A stretch of DNA of 64,000 bases from Calothrix parasitica NIES-267 (lineage in GTDB: Bacteria > Cyanobacteriota > Cyanobacteriia > Cyanobacteriales > Nostocaceae): the NCBI RefSeq assembly GCF_002368095.1, contig NZ_AP018227.1, forward strand, positions 7,580,123-7,644,122, read 5' to 3'. Of the stretch, positions 55,371 through 64,000 are shown one piece after another. Every line of letters starts with the position of its first letter. Position 1 is the first letter of the stretch. The notes beneath the pieces are model-generated. The model was not told where the DNA came from. It saw only the letters and a program-made list of their open reading frames with translations, and ran no database searches. The position numbers were made by a program, and so were the translations under genes.

Positions 55371-57983
55371 TCACAACTCATAGCCAATCATTCCCCGAAC
55401 CAAAATCACCGTACAATCGACCCCAGATGCAATTGTTTCTGGAATATTGCCATTCATAGCTTGCTGTAACATTCCTTCGCGAGAAGCTCCTAATACAACT
55501 AAATCAAAACCTTCTGTATTTACGAGGTTGATTACTCCTTCTGATACGGAATTGTTTTGAATTGAAGTGACTTTTATGGGATTAGATAGTTTATATTTAT
55601 TAATCAGCAATTGTTTGGCTGCTTTTAAAACACTCATATCTTTTTGTCCGGATAGAGGAAAAACTTGTGTTAAACCAATTTCTAGTTGATGAGTGTAAGT
55701 AACTAAAGCAGGTAGTAATTTCAGCGCAATTTTTGCATTCGGACCTCCAGCCATTGGGACTAAACACCTTTTAAAATTAGCGTTCAAATTAGCAGATTTA
55801 AAGGAATTTCCTAGTTTTACCAGCAGTAATTCGCAGGTCGCTTGACGGATTATAGTATCTACAACATTTCCAAAAATTCTACCGGGAGTATCTGTACTAC
55901 CTTTCCACCCCATTAAAACCGTATCTATATGTCGTTCTTTGATGGTTTCTAACGTCGCATTAGCAACCTCATGAGCAACTCTAATTTGGGTGTGTACGGG
56001 AATATTCCATTTTTTACCGATAATTTCCGCAGAAACTAATAACTTTCTGCTTGGTGCTGTTTTCACAGGAGTTTCTGCTGGATTATTGTGACGAGAAATG
56101 CTAATGACCTGCAAGCATTCAATTTCATAGCGGTTATGTTTAGCAATTATTGCTGCTAATTGCAATAGCGCATCTGCGGTTTCTGGATTGGCTACTAAAA
56201 CTAATAATCTTCCTCTTCCAATACTTGGTGACTTAGTTTGATAAACGGTGTAAGAAGGTTTGATTTTTGGTTGATTGGGAAAACTTTCACAATTAAGATA
56301 GTTAGCTTCAGCCCGAATAATATCCCCCCGACTAATCATTCCTACGACTCTACGTCCTTCTAAAACTGGTAATCTACTAATTTGATGCCTATCTAATAAG
56401 TATAGGACGTTACCTAAATTATGTTTGGTAGTAATAGTGACTGGATGCGATGTCATTATTTCTTTTACAGGTGCATCTCTAGGTAAACTTCCTTCCCGTA
56501 TTTTTATCAAATCGCTTTGGGTGACAACTCCCACTAATTTACTATTTTCCAGCACTGGAAACCCACGTTGAGTAGAATGAGAAAATGCGTGTATAGCTTC
56601 ATCTACAGTCATTTCAGATTGTAGAGTTTCCACTCGACGCTGCATAACTTCTTGTGCGGTTAATTGTGTAATTCTGCCGTCAATAGAAGTTTCTGCATCA
56701 ATATCGATACCATTGATCTGTAAAAGTTTGGCGTAGAGCGAACCCGGAATCAATTTATCTGCAACTAAATAAGACGTTACAGAACCAATCATTAAAGGTA
56801 ATACCAGATTGAAATCTTTAGTTATCTCAAAGATAATCATGATTGCGGTGATGGGTACTTTGGAAACACCGCTAAAAAATGCCCCCATTCCTACCAAAGC
56901 ATAGGTGTTAGGAGAACTTTGACCCAAAATATTCAATTCAGCAGAACCTACTAAATATCCCAAGCAAGAACCTAAAATAAGGCTGGGAGCGAACAAACCT
57001 CCCGGCGCTCCCGAGCCAAATGCAACTAATGTAAGAATAAACTGAGCTATAAATACTAACGCGACTCTGTAAATGCTTGGGTCTCCGTTAATAATAAATT
57101 CTCTGACCCCGCTATTGTTACGGAATAAATCTGGCAGTAAAGCGATAATAACGCCAGAAAGTAAGCCAGCTAAAGCTAATCTCAAAGGCAAACTAATATT
57201 TAATTTACGATAATATTCGAGACTTTTGATTAAACCTTGTCGAAACAGTGCAGCTAGCAAACCTGCCAGAATTCCCAAAAGTAAGTAAAAAGGAAGTTCT
57301 GTAATTGTAAAGCTGCTTTCTGAATCAATTAATTCCAGATTCAGTTGTAAACTTCTACCACCTAAAAGCCGAGAAAGTACTCCACCAATAAATGAAGCGA
57401 TAATAGCTGTTCCTAGGGTTATTCCTGATAAATCTTGGAGTAATTCTTCTACAACAAACAAAATACCAGTAATTGGAGCATTAAAAGCCGCAGCTAGTCC
57501 AGCACCAGCACCCGCAGCAATCATTTGTCTTCGATGGTCGGGAGAAGTCGGAACCACTCGACTCATACCTGCTGCTAAAGCTGCACCAACATGAACCGTA
57601 GGTCCTTGTCTACCCAAGGTCATTCCCGACCCCAATGTCAGAACAGCGCTGACCAATTTTACCGCAGCAACCCGCCAAGATAGTCTTATGGGTATATTAG
57701 CCAAAGATGCTTTCACTTGAGGGATACCGCTACCTGAAGCCTCTGGTGCAAATCTATCTACCAAAAAGCCAGCTAAAAAACCAAAGCTAGCACCAATTAA
57801 AGGTAAAGCCAACAGCGCGGGTATGTTGTAAGAAGTATGTACCCTAAACGTTCCCAAAAACCCCGAACTAAATCTGAGAAATATTGCGGATAAAGCAGCT
57901 ACTATTCCAATTAGGCTAGCTTCTGCAATTGCTAAACCTCTTCTAGGTTGCCAAAAATCACGAAAGTACTTTGTAATAAACAT
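55371..57983 (-). CDS. ClC-type anion channel/transporter fused to CBS pair and USP domains
   Basis: An 870-residue fusion. Residues about 20-410 are a ClC core: GSGIPQV (84-90), GRQGPTVHVGAA (124-135), NAPITGILFVVEELL and GSGAPGGLFAPSLILGS. Two CBS domains follow (about 425-560, TAQEVMQRRVETLQ, VKEIMTSHPVTI, LDRHQISRLPVLEGRRVVGMISRGDII). Two UspA-like domains close the protein (about 590-870, ending LVVLGASREGMLQQAMNGNIPETIASG). The gating glutamate of GREGP is Gln126 here, as in several cyanobacterial ClCs. This predicts altered proton coupling. CBS and USP parts suggest adenine-nucleotide control. Confidence 0.92.
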   Translation of the reverse strand: MFITKYFRDFWQPRRGLAIAEASLIGIVAALSAIFLRFSSGFLGTFRVHTSYNIPALLALPLIGASFGFLAGFLVDRFAPEASGSGIPQVKASLANIPIRLSWRVAAVKLVSAVLTLGSGMTLGRQGPTVHVGAALAAGMSRVVPTSPDHRRQMIAAGAGAGLAAAFNAPITGILFVVEELLQDLSGITLGTAIIASFIGGVLSRLLGGRSLQLNLELIDSESSFTITELPFYLLLGILAGLLAALFRQGLIKSLEYYRKLNISLPLRLALAGLLSGVIIALLPDLFRNNSGVREFIINGDPSIYRVALVFIAQFILTLVAFGSGAPGGLFAPSLILGSCLGYLVGSAELNILGQSSPNTYALVGMGAFFSGVSKVPITAIMIIFEITKDFNLVLPLMIGSVTSYLVADKLIPGSLYAKLLQINGIDIDAETSIDGRITQLTAQEVMQRRVETLQSEMTVDEAIHAFSHSTQRGFPVLENSKLVGVVTQSDLIKIREGSLPRDAPVKEIMTSHPVTITTKHNLGNVLYLLDRHQISRLPVLEGRRVVGMISRGDIIRAEANYLNCESFPNQPKIKPSYTVYQTKSPSIGRGRLLVLVANPETADALLQLAAIIAKHNRYEIECLQVISISRHNNPAETPVKTAPSRKLLVSAEIIGKKWNIPVHTQIRVAHEVANATLETIKERHIDTVLMGWKGSTDTPGRIFGNVVDTIIRQATCELLLVKLGNSFKSANLNANFKRCLVPMAGGPNAKIALKLLPALVTYTHQLEIGLTQVFPLSGQKDMSVLKAAKQLLINKYKLSNPIKVTSIQNNSVSEGVINLVNTEGFDLVVLGASREGMLQQAMNGNIPETIASGVDCTVILVRGMIGYEL

Positions 57984-58582
57984 GCTGTAACATCATTAAC
58001 TCGTAATTCGTAATTGACTGATATCTTGTACCATTCTTAGAAACCTGGTTTCTTTTTGGTTTTCTCAACTAGATAATAATACTTTGAATGAATTATTGCG
58101 GGTTTATTTAAACTTGTTGCCAATAGAGAAAGATATGAAATTCAATAAAAATATTGATTTTTAATACATTAGCTACCTTTAATTATTTATCGTCTATTTT
58201 CGGCTGTAAATAACATGCTATTCCTAAAATAATTTAAGAATAAATTAAATTATTCTCTCTATATAACTCATATTTTTCATTCAATAAAATAAAAGTCAAA
58301 ACAATATTCCATAAATATTTTATGGATATTGTCAGAACAATTAGTTAATAGATAGCTAATTTTGTCATAAATTATAACTTTGAAATATTTAGTAACGTTA
58401 TGTGTTAGCAAGACATCGTAACTATTTTAAATACCATTCACCTGACTAGTTTATAAAGGAAAAGAAGGCAATTGATGAGCAAAAATAATATTGCTTGAAA
58501 CAAAAAATATAGATATCTTGTTTAATTTCCACTCGCTATTCCCTACCTTTTCCGAGTACAAACAGACTACCCCCGGAAGTTT
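57984..58582. other. intergenic region, partial repeat only
   Basis: About 600 bp between the ClC gene start and the pmbA stop. A partial family C repeat (ATCTTGTACCATTCTTAGAA, 58022-58070) is present; the rest is AT-rich with no credible gene. Confidence 0.55.
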
Positions 58583-59884
58583 CTAAGAACTATTTTTCCC
58601 GGTGGTTGACAATCCATCAACTATTAAAGATGGAGTATAGCAAGAGCCATTCCAATCGGCATCAGCACCGAGTTTAACTAGCTGTTTTAAAGCCGTATAA
58701 ATATTGCCCGATACCATAGTATCTTTAACCCGTCCGGTAACTTGTCCACCTTGTACCCGATAGCCTAAATCTACATTGATAGAAAAATCGCCAGAAATTC
58801 CCCCACCTCCACCAAGCATCTGATCCACAATTAAACCATCGCCCATTTCTTCGATTAATTCTTGCAAATTTCCACTTCCCGGTTTTATCAAAAAATTAAA
58901 TAACCCTGGAGTAGGGTAACTACTTAAACTAGGGCGAAAACCGTTACCAGTAGTTTTCATTCCCAACTGATTCCCCGTATCGCGATCGCAATAAAAATTT
59001 TGTAAAACACCGTCTTCGATGAACACCAAATTAGTGGTGGGTGTACCTTCATCATCGAAAGGACAACTATAAGGTCCAGCAGTTGGGTCTTGATAAAGGG
59101 TAAGTTGATGCGAAACAACTGGTTTATCAATGCGTTCAACCCAAGGGGAAGCTCCTTCTAAGACCCGTTTACCGTTGAGTGCGTCTTGCAAAGTACCCCA
59201 CAACATATCAGCAGCTTTAGAAGTAAACAAAACTGGAATGCGACTTTTTGTTGGTGCTTCTACATTTGATTCTGCCCAGTTCAAGCGTTGTAAAATTTGT
59301 TGGGCTAATGCATCAGGATTTAGCTTCCCACGTTCGGTTTGACCATCAGCAACACTCAAAAAATCATCACCCCGAACCCATTCAGCGGAAGTATAGCAGC
59401 TGAGGGTGGTGTCAGTGTAGTGAGAATCCAAACCCTGAGTATTTACCAATCTAGTAGTTTCAATATCGCATTCCCAATCACCATTACAAATCACATCAGG
59501 GTAGACATCGCGAATCAACGCAATAGTTTGTTTACCCCATTCCACCAACTGTGACCGTGGAATATTTTCGCCCAAATCGGGATAAACAACTTGAGAACCA
59601 GGAGTTAATTTAACCTCTTCGGGCTGATTTAATTTACTTAAAGCAATAGCCCGTTGGACAAGCGTTTCCGCTTCCACAGGCCCATTTGCAACAGTTAATC
59701 CGGGACGACCTTCATACCATAAACGTAATGCAGTTCCCGTACTCTGATTGCTTTCAAGTTGCTTGAGACGATTCGCTTCAAAAAATACCGGCTTAGAAAG
59801 CGAACGTGATTGATACACCTCAGCCGCACTTGCACCCTTCTTTATCGCGACTTCCAGTAACTGTTCCGCTAAATCATTACTCAT
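58583..59884 (-). CDS. pmbA: TldE/PmbA subunit of the TldD-TldE protease
   Basis: A 433-residue PmbA/TldE homologue. It shares the TldD fold (NDLAEQLLEVAIKKGASAAEVYQ, FEANRLKQLESNQSTGTALRLW, PFDDEGTPTTNLVFIEDG, FNFLIKPGSG, SINVDLGYRVQGGQVTGRVKD) but has no HExxxH motif, as expected for the non-catalytic partner. TldD at 41974 supplies the metal site. Together they would form the heterodimeric protease. A HIP1 octamer occurs within the gene. The 3' neighbour region is gene-free. Confidence 0.92.
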   Translation of the reverse strand: MSNDLAEQLLEVAIKKGASAAEVYQSRSLSKPVFFEANRLKQLESNQSTGTALRLWYEGRPGLTVANGPVEAETLVQRAIALSKLNQPEEVKLTPGSQVVYPDLGENIPRSQLVEWGKQTIALIRDVYPDVICNGDWECDIETTRLVNTQGLDSHYTDTTLSCYTSAEWVRGDDFLSVADGQTERGKLNPDALAQQILQRLNWAESNVEAPTKSRIPVLFTSKAADMLWGTLQDALNGKRVLEGASPWVERIDKPVVSHQLTLYQDPTAGPYSCPFDDEGTPTTNLVFIEDGVLQNFYCDRDTGNQLGMKTTGNGFRPSLSSYPTPGLFNFLIKPGSGNLQELIEEMGDGLIVDQMLGGGGGISGDFSINVDLGYRVQGGQVTGRVKDTMVSGNIYTALKQLVKLGADADWNGSCYTPSLIVDGLSTTGKNSS

Positions 59885-60108
59885 TTTAGTTGTTAGTTAT
59901 TAGTTGTTAGTTGTTAGTTGTTAGCCAACAGGAAATAAGGATATCAGCGAATAGTGACCAGTGACCAGCGAACAGCGAACAGTTAACAGTTAAAACTTGT
60001 ACCATTGCTTAAGATAGGTCAAGTTTTGTTTTGATAGTTTCGCTCTTCTAAAGCTTCAATTGATTCAGCGCGACCTAATACCTATTACCCATTACCTATT
60101 CCCAATTT
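59885..60108. repeat. heptamer repeats upstream of pmbA
   Basis: TTAGTTG/TTAGTTA units, then CAGCGAACAGTTAACAGTTA and ATTACCC/ATTACCT units fill the gap to the Tab2 gene. Confidence 0.8.
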
Positions 60109-60963
60109 TCAAATTTCTTTCAACAACCAGAAACCAGCAAAAGATTCGGAATTAGGGTCTGACTGTATTCCAATAAAATGAACACCGTTGGCTTTGTTTT
60201 TAGCTTGTTCAAAATTATTAGCCTCTATTTGCATTTGAGGGTTTTTGATATTTGCTAGAATCCAGCTTTCAGTTGCACCTGTTTCTAGAACCAATCTTCC
60301 TTGCTTTTTGCAATCAAATCTTAGCCAAGCTAAGTCTAAACCTGACATCCAACCAGCCACGGGTAATGCTCTATTAGAAAAAATCAAAACACCAGGGATT
60401 TTAGTCTCAGGTGAAATTCCGGCTAAATCCAAAGGAAAAGCTTCACCGAAATCAATATTCCACTCTGGCATATCCGCAAAATCCGCACCGCTCAAAGTCA
60501 CAAATTGTAGCTGCTCTCCTTCTAAAGCATCGGGTAAACGTTGAGGTAAAGGAGCATCCAATTGTACTGAGGGGGTAGAACCTCCTTGAAATCCCGGTTC
60601 TTGGGGATAGACTTCTTCTATCCGCTGTTGCAGCCATTGGTTGAGTGCTAACGTCCGACGACTTGCTTGGGCTGGAATGCTAATGTCTTCGCAGGCTTTA
60701 GTTATCATATTGTTCATTTGACGGCGGAAAAAGCGGATCTTCACTGGTGCTTCTCCTGCTTGAGTGATAGCTTCCTGTACCGCAGTTTGCAACCATACCG
60801 AGTTTACCGTTGTACTGGGGCAATACTTAGCGAAGCGAAACAAAGAATCGGTTTTGCTACTTATATCTGAAGGAGTTTGACAAATCAAGACTTCCCAAAT
60901 TTTCTTTTTATTTTCGTCCAAAATCGGACGCGAGTAATAATCGAGTTCCCAAATGCTACCCAT
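60109..60963 (-). CDS. Tab2/Atab2 family RNA-binding protein
   Basis: A 284-residue homologue of algal Tab2 and plant Atab2, which bind AU-rich leader RNA and are needed for translation of photosystem I mRNA in chloroplasts. Family signatures: the N-terminal WELDYYSRPILDENKKKIWEVLI, ITQAGEAPVKIRFFRRQM, PQRLPDALEGEQLQFVTL and the C-terminal WMSGLDLAWLRFD-K-QGRLVLETGATESWILA. Cyanobacterial members are presumed to support photosystem gene expression. Its start faces the histidine kinase gene across a 340-bp gap. Confidence 0.93.
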   Translation of the reverse strand: MGSIWELDYYSRPILDENKKKIWEVLICQTPSDISSKTDSLFRFAKYCPSTTVNSVWLQTAVQEAITQAGEAPVKIRFFRRQMNNMITKACEDISIPAQASRRTLALNQWLQQRIEEVYPQEPGFQGGSTPSVQLDAPLPQRLPDALEGEQLQFVTLSGADFADMPEWNIDFGEAFPLDLAGISPETKIPGVLIFSNRALPVAGWMSGLDLAWLRFDCKKQGRLVLETGATESWILANIKNPQMQIEANNFEQAKNKANGVHFIGIQSDPNSESFAGFWLLKEI

Positions 60964-61305
60964 ATTATGCTGTAATCCTAAAGGCTAATTGATATCTATT
61001 GTCTTCTTTTTCTCAGCGCAATATCCTCAATTCTCAAACGGGATTAATGCTGAGCTAATAATTCAAACTTTCATATTATGGATAATATGTAAAGCACGAC
61101 CGCGAGCAGCTATATTTCTAGCTTAAAAGAGTGGAGCAATTTTCTGTTCATAATTTTCTAATAGAAAGCCAATAGTGAGATATTACAATACTTTGAGCTA
61201 ATACTGTGGAAAACACCGACAATTGAAATATAACTAATGATGTAAATTATTACTTTATTGCAGGGAACTATAAATAATAGGCAATACTATTTTAAGGATA
61301 AAACG
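60964..61305. other. divergent promoter region
   Basis: About 340 bp, AT-rich, between the Tab2 gene and the GAF-PAS kinase. It must hold both promoters; AAGGATAAAACG before ATG 61306 is the only clear signal. Confidence 0.5.
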
Positions 61306-63588
61306 ATGCTTTCTTATAGCACTAGCCAGCTTTTCGATTTAGCTACAGTTGTAAAGGCTTCAGAAGCAATACAATCCAATATTGATATAGATAATCTGCC
61401 TTGCAAGGTACTAAACATTATTATAGAAAATTCTGGCGCTCAAAAAGGTTGTTTAATTTTAAAAAAGGAGAAACATTTTGTTGTCGAAGCAATTAGCAAT
61501 AGTGAAAATAGCAATCACCTCATGGCTAAATCAGTATTAGTCAGTGAATGCTTTGATATACCACAACAAGTAATCAGATATGTTCTCAACTTTCAAGAAA
61601 GTTTAATCATTCAAAATGCTATAGATTCTAATTACAACCAAGATGCTTATATCGAGCAGCATAATTGTAAATCTATTGTATGCATGCCAATCAATTTTCA
61701 GAACGAGTTTATCGGTATTATTTATCTAGAAAATAATCTTAAAGCAAATGCATTTCCGCTCTTCAAACTGGAAATTCTCAAAATACTAGTTTCTCAGGTT
61801 GCGATTGCAATTAAAAATGCTCGTTTATTTGCTAGCGAACAGGAGAAATCGCGAATTATTCAATTTAGAAGAGAGATTGACTCAACTATTTCAAAAAGTA
61901 GCGATTTACAAGAAATGTTGCAGCAATGTACGAAGATAATAGTATCTTATTTAGATGTAGAATTTGCCCGCATTTGGACTTATAATCAGCAAGAAAATAT
62001 CTTAAATTTACAATCTAGTGCTGGTATTTATACCCATATTGATGGGGCACATAGCCGCATACCTGTAGGTAAATTCAAAATTGGATTAATTGCTCAAGAG
62101 CGTAAACCTCATGTTACTAATTCAGTCCAGACTGATGCAAGAGTAAGTGATAAACAGTGGGCTATTAATGAAGGAATGGTTGCTTTTGCTGGATATCCTT
62201 TAATTGCCGATTTAGAACTTATGGGTGTAGTAGCAATGTTTTCTAAACAGCCATTAAATCAAAATACCCTTGATTTATTAAATGTCATTGCAGGAGAAAT
62301 TGCTGTTGCAATTAAACGTAAAATAATTGAAAAAGCTCTACAGCAAAAAGAAGAACAATATCGAAGTATTTTTGAAACTGTAAATGATGGACTAGCAATA
62401 TTTGAGTTAGAAACTGGTAAACCTATTGCCATAAATCCGACATGGTGTCAAATGTATGGTTATTCGAGTGAAGAATTTCTGAATTTAGAACCCTCAGATT
62501 ATATTCATCAAGATTATCTACATTTATTTGATAACTTTATTACAAACGTTAAAGCCGGTAAAGAGTTTTATTGTCAAGCTGTTTGTGTTCATAAAAGTGG
62601 TCAGTTATTTGAAGTTGAGGCAAAAGCCACATCTTATATATACAACGGTAAATCTCATGCGTTATCTATTGCGCGAAATATTAGCAGACGGAAGAAAGCT
62701 GAAAAAGAACTAAAACAGCGCAAGCAGGAATTAGAACAAACTTTAGAAAAATTAAAATCTACTCAATCACAACTTATACAAACTGAAAAAATATCTCAAC
62801 TCGGACAATTAGTTGCTGGTGTTGCACATGAAGTAAACAATCCCGTAAGCTTTATTTCTGGTAATTTATCCCATGCAGCAGAATATGTAAAAGACCTAAT
62901 TAATTTAGTAAATTCCTATAGATTAGAATTTCCCTCTCCTGGGGATGCTATCGAAGAACAAATTGAAGAAATGGATTTAGAATATTTACTTGGAGATTTA
63001 CCTAAAATAGTTTCTTCAATGAAACTAGGAACCGACCGCATCAAAGATATTATGCTATCTTTACGGAATTATTCGCGCACTAGTTCTGACGAGAAAAAAG
63101 CGATAAACTTACATGAAGGTATTGATACTACCTTAATGATTTTATCTCATCGTCTCAAAGCTAAACCTAAATATCCCGCTATTGAAATCGTTAAAAATTA
63201 TGGCGATTTACCTTTAGTCGAATGCTATTACGGTCAAATAAACCAGGTATTGATGAATTTGCTTTCTAACGCTATTGATAGCTTAGAAGAATTTAGCAAA
63301 GGTAAAAGCTATGAAGAAATAAGTCAGAATCCCAACATCATTACAATTACAACCGCAGCAGACAATGAATGGGCAAATATAATAATTGCGGACAACGGAG
63401 CGGGAATTCCGACCCAAATCAAAGAAAAATTGTTTGATGCTTTCTTCACCACTAAAGTCGAAGGGAAAGGTACTGGTTTAGGATTATCAATTAGCGACCA
63501 AATTATCACAGAAAAGCATGGTGGAACTTTAGAGTGTATTTCTTCTCCGGGGAATGGTGCGAAATTTATAATTCGGATTCCAGTTTGA
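61306..63588 (+). CDS. soluble sensor histidine kinase: GAF-GAF-PAS-HATPase
   Basis: A 760-residue cytoplasmic kinase from ATG 61306; an in-frame TTG 16 codons upstream lacks a good ribosome-binding site. Two GAF domains come first (about 10-180 and 195-345: KGCLILKKEKHFVVEAIS, SIVCMPINFQNEFIGIIYLEN; then FARIWTYNQQENIL and AGYPLIADLELMGVVAMFS). A PAS domain is at about 355-480 (YRSIFETVNDGLAIFELETGKPIAIN). A coiled coil leads to the phospho-acceptor H508 (VAGVAHEVNNPVSFI). NAIDSLEE, DNGAGI and GKGTGLGLSIS form the ATP site. No chromophore cysteine of phytochrome type is evident. It shares its kinase half closely with the 22565 kinase. Confidence 0.9.
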   Translation: MLSYSTSQLFDLATVVKASEAIQSNIDIDNLPCKVLNIIIENSGAQKGCLILKKEKHFVVEAISNSENSNHLMAKSVLVSECFDIPQQVIRYVLNFQESLIIQNAIDSNYNQDAYIEQHNCKSIVCMPINFQNEFIGIIYLENNLKANAFPLFKLEILKILVSQVAIAIKNARLFASEQEKSRIIQFRREIDSTISKSSDLQEMLQQCTKIIVSYLDVEFARIWTYNQQENILNLQSSAGIYTHIDGAHSRIPVGKFKIGLIAQERKPHVTNSVQTDARVSDKQWAINEGMVAFAGYPLIADLELMGVVAMFSKQPLNQNTLDLLNVIAGEIAVAIKRKIIEKALQQKEEQYRSIFETVNDGLAIFELETGKPIAINPTWCQMYGYSSEEFLNLEPSDYIHQDYLHLFDNFITNVKAGKEFYCQAVCVHKSGQLFEVEAKATSYIYNGKSHALSIARNISRRKKAEKELKQRKQELEQTLEKLKSTQSQLIQTEKISQLGQLVAGVAHEVNNPVSFISGNLSHAAEYVKDLINLVNSYRLEFPSPGDAIEEQIEEMDLEYLLGDLPKIVSSMKLGTDRIKDIMLSLRNYSRTSSDEKKAINLHEGIDTTLMILSHRLKAKPKYPAIEIVKNYGDLPLVECYYGQINQVLMNLLSNAIDSLEEFSKGKSYEEISQNPNIITITTAADNEWANIIIADNGAGIPTQIKEKLFDAFFTTKVEGKGTGLGLSISDQIITEKHGGTLECISSPGNGAKFIIRIPV

Positions 63589-63926
63589 TATCCTTATTTG
63601 ATTTTGGATTTTAGTTTACCGCGCAATGCTTCGCAATTTTGGATTTTGGCTCTTCACCATAGTACGCTTAATTTAATTAAAAAAATTTGAAATACTCATT
63701 ATGGAAAAGTTTTTAATTTTATAGATTTGCTCTTATTAATAACATCGTCCTCTTTCCCTACTGCCTACTTCTTCCAAAAAATTATTGATTTTATGATTAT
63801 TGACCGGCATTAACTATTAAAAAATATTTTATTTATACAATGTATCGTTTATCTGTTACGTCTACAGTTTAAAATGGCGCAGTGAAAGTAATATATTTCA
63901 TATTTGCCCAGCACCACACACCTAGT
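63589..63926. other. intergenic region upstream of ycf23
   Basis: About 340 bp. It includes TTTTGGATTTTAG repeat copies and a short CGCAATGCTTCGCAA palindrome near 63622-63638. No gene recognised. Confidence 0.5.
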
Positions 63927-64000
63927 ATGATTATGAAGTCCACACTTGAACGTGCATTCAACAATCGCCGCGTCCTTAAGGTCATTAGCGGTTTGAACAA
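63927..64000 (+). CDS. Ycf23 (DUF561) protein, 5' end only
   Basis: The visible codons read MIMKSTLERAFNNRRVLKVI then SGLNN before the window ends. The string FNNRRVLKVISGLNN is the diagnostic start of Ycf23/DUF561, a TIM-barrel-like protein conserved in cyanobacteria and red-lineage plastids. Function is uncertain. Start may be ATG 63927 or ATG 63933, which is in the same frame. 24 codons are visible. Confidence 0.8.
   Translation, partial: MIMKSTLERAFNNRRVLKVISGLN

Overview
The window is cyanobacterial chromosome, most likely from a filamentous, Nostocales-type species (Rivularia/Calothrix/Nostoc relatives). The evidence is the gene content: Ycf51, Ycf23 and Psb32 homologues, a Tab2/Atab2 protein, a homogentisate phytyltransferase next to a tocopherol methyltransferase, BicA bicarbonate transporters and a CYP110-like P450. 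In addition there are five exact HIP1 octamers GCGATCGC (11242, 19234, 39910, 43827, 58982), many heptameric tandem repeats between genes, palindromic MITE-like repeats, and an IS701-like element. The DNA is AT-rich. The species cannot be fixed from the sequence alone.

Layout. 1-13 kb: an LCP (LytR-CpsA-Psr) cell-wall protein cut by the window edge, a small membrane protein, an AI-2E-type permease, a lipoprotein serpin, an HTH-NB-ARC-TPR STAND ATPase, a stand-alone DUF4347 protein, an ArsR repressor, a PLP aminotransferase, an iron-type alcohol dehydrogenase, a peptidoglycan-binding protein and Ycf51. 13-17 kb is a decaying zone. A GT1 glycosyltransferase has been split by a 1,502-bp IS with a 4-bp target duplication; the IS transposase is itself frameshifted and carries a 49-bp nested repeat. 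Next to it are a secreted protein and a possible 32-residue Cys/His-rich microprotein followed by a strong terminator. 17-27 kb: an ADP-ribosylglycohydrolase, CutA, three conserved unknown proteins, tRNA-Arg(TCT), a Cache-HAMP histidine kinase, and a P450-TetR operon with a palindrome at its promoter.

27-38 kb is an anion-transport and signalling block: a SulP permease, a universal stress protein (USP) and two tandem BicA paralogues with a decayed second USP between them, which shows that a USP-bicA unit was duplicated. Two Ser/Thr kinases follow, one fused to ankyrin repeats. 38-49 kb: DUF2237, a GT4 glycosyltransferase, a DUF2079 membrane protein, TldD, CoaE, a cobA-hemD tetrapyrrole pair, a TPR protein and the tocopherol pair. 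Beyond these lies a truncated RRXRR/PLMP (IscB-like) reading frame with a possible structured RNA upstream. 49-64 kb: KtrB and KtrA potassium uptake, CbiC/CobH, Psb32, a PhyH-type dioxygenase, a ClC-CBS-USP fusion, a PmbA/TldE partner of TldD, Tab2, a GAF-GAF-PAS histidine kinase, and the first codons of Ycf23.

Functionally the window is mostly housekeeping (envelope, tetrapyrrole, tocopherol, ion and carbon transport). Overlaid on this are sensory proteins and heavy erosion by small mobile repeats. I found no CRISPR array, prophage or complete new defence system. The most unusual items are the eroded IscB-like locus, the microprotein-terminator unit, the USP-bicA duplication, and the IS insertion whose parent gene can be reconstructed exactly.
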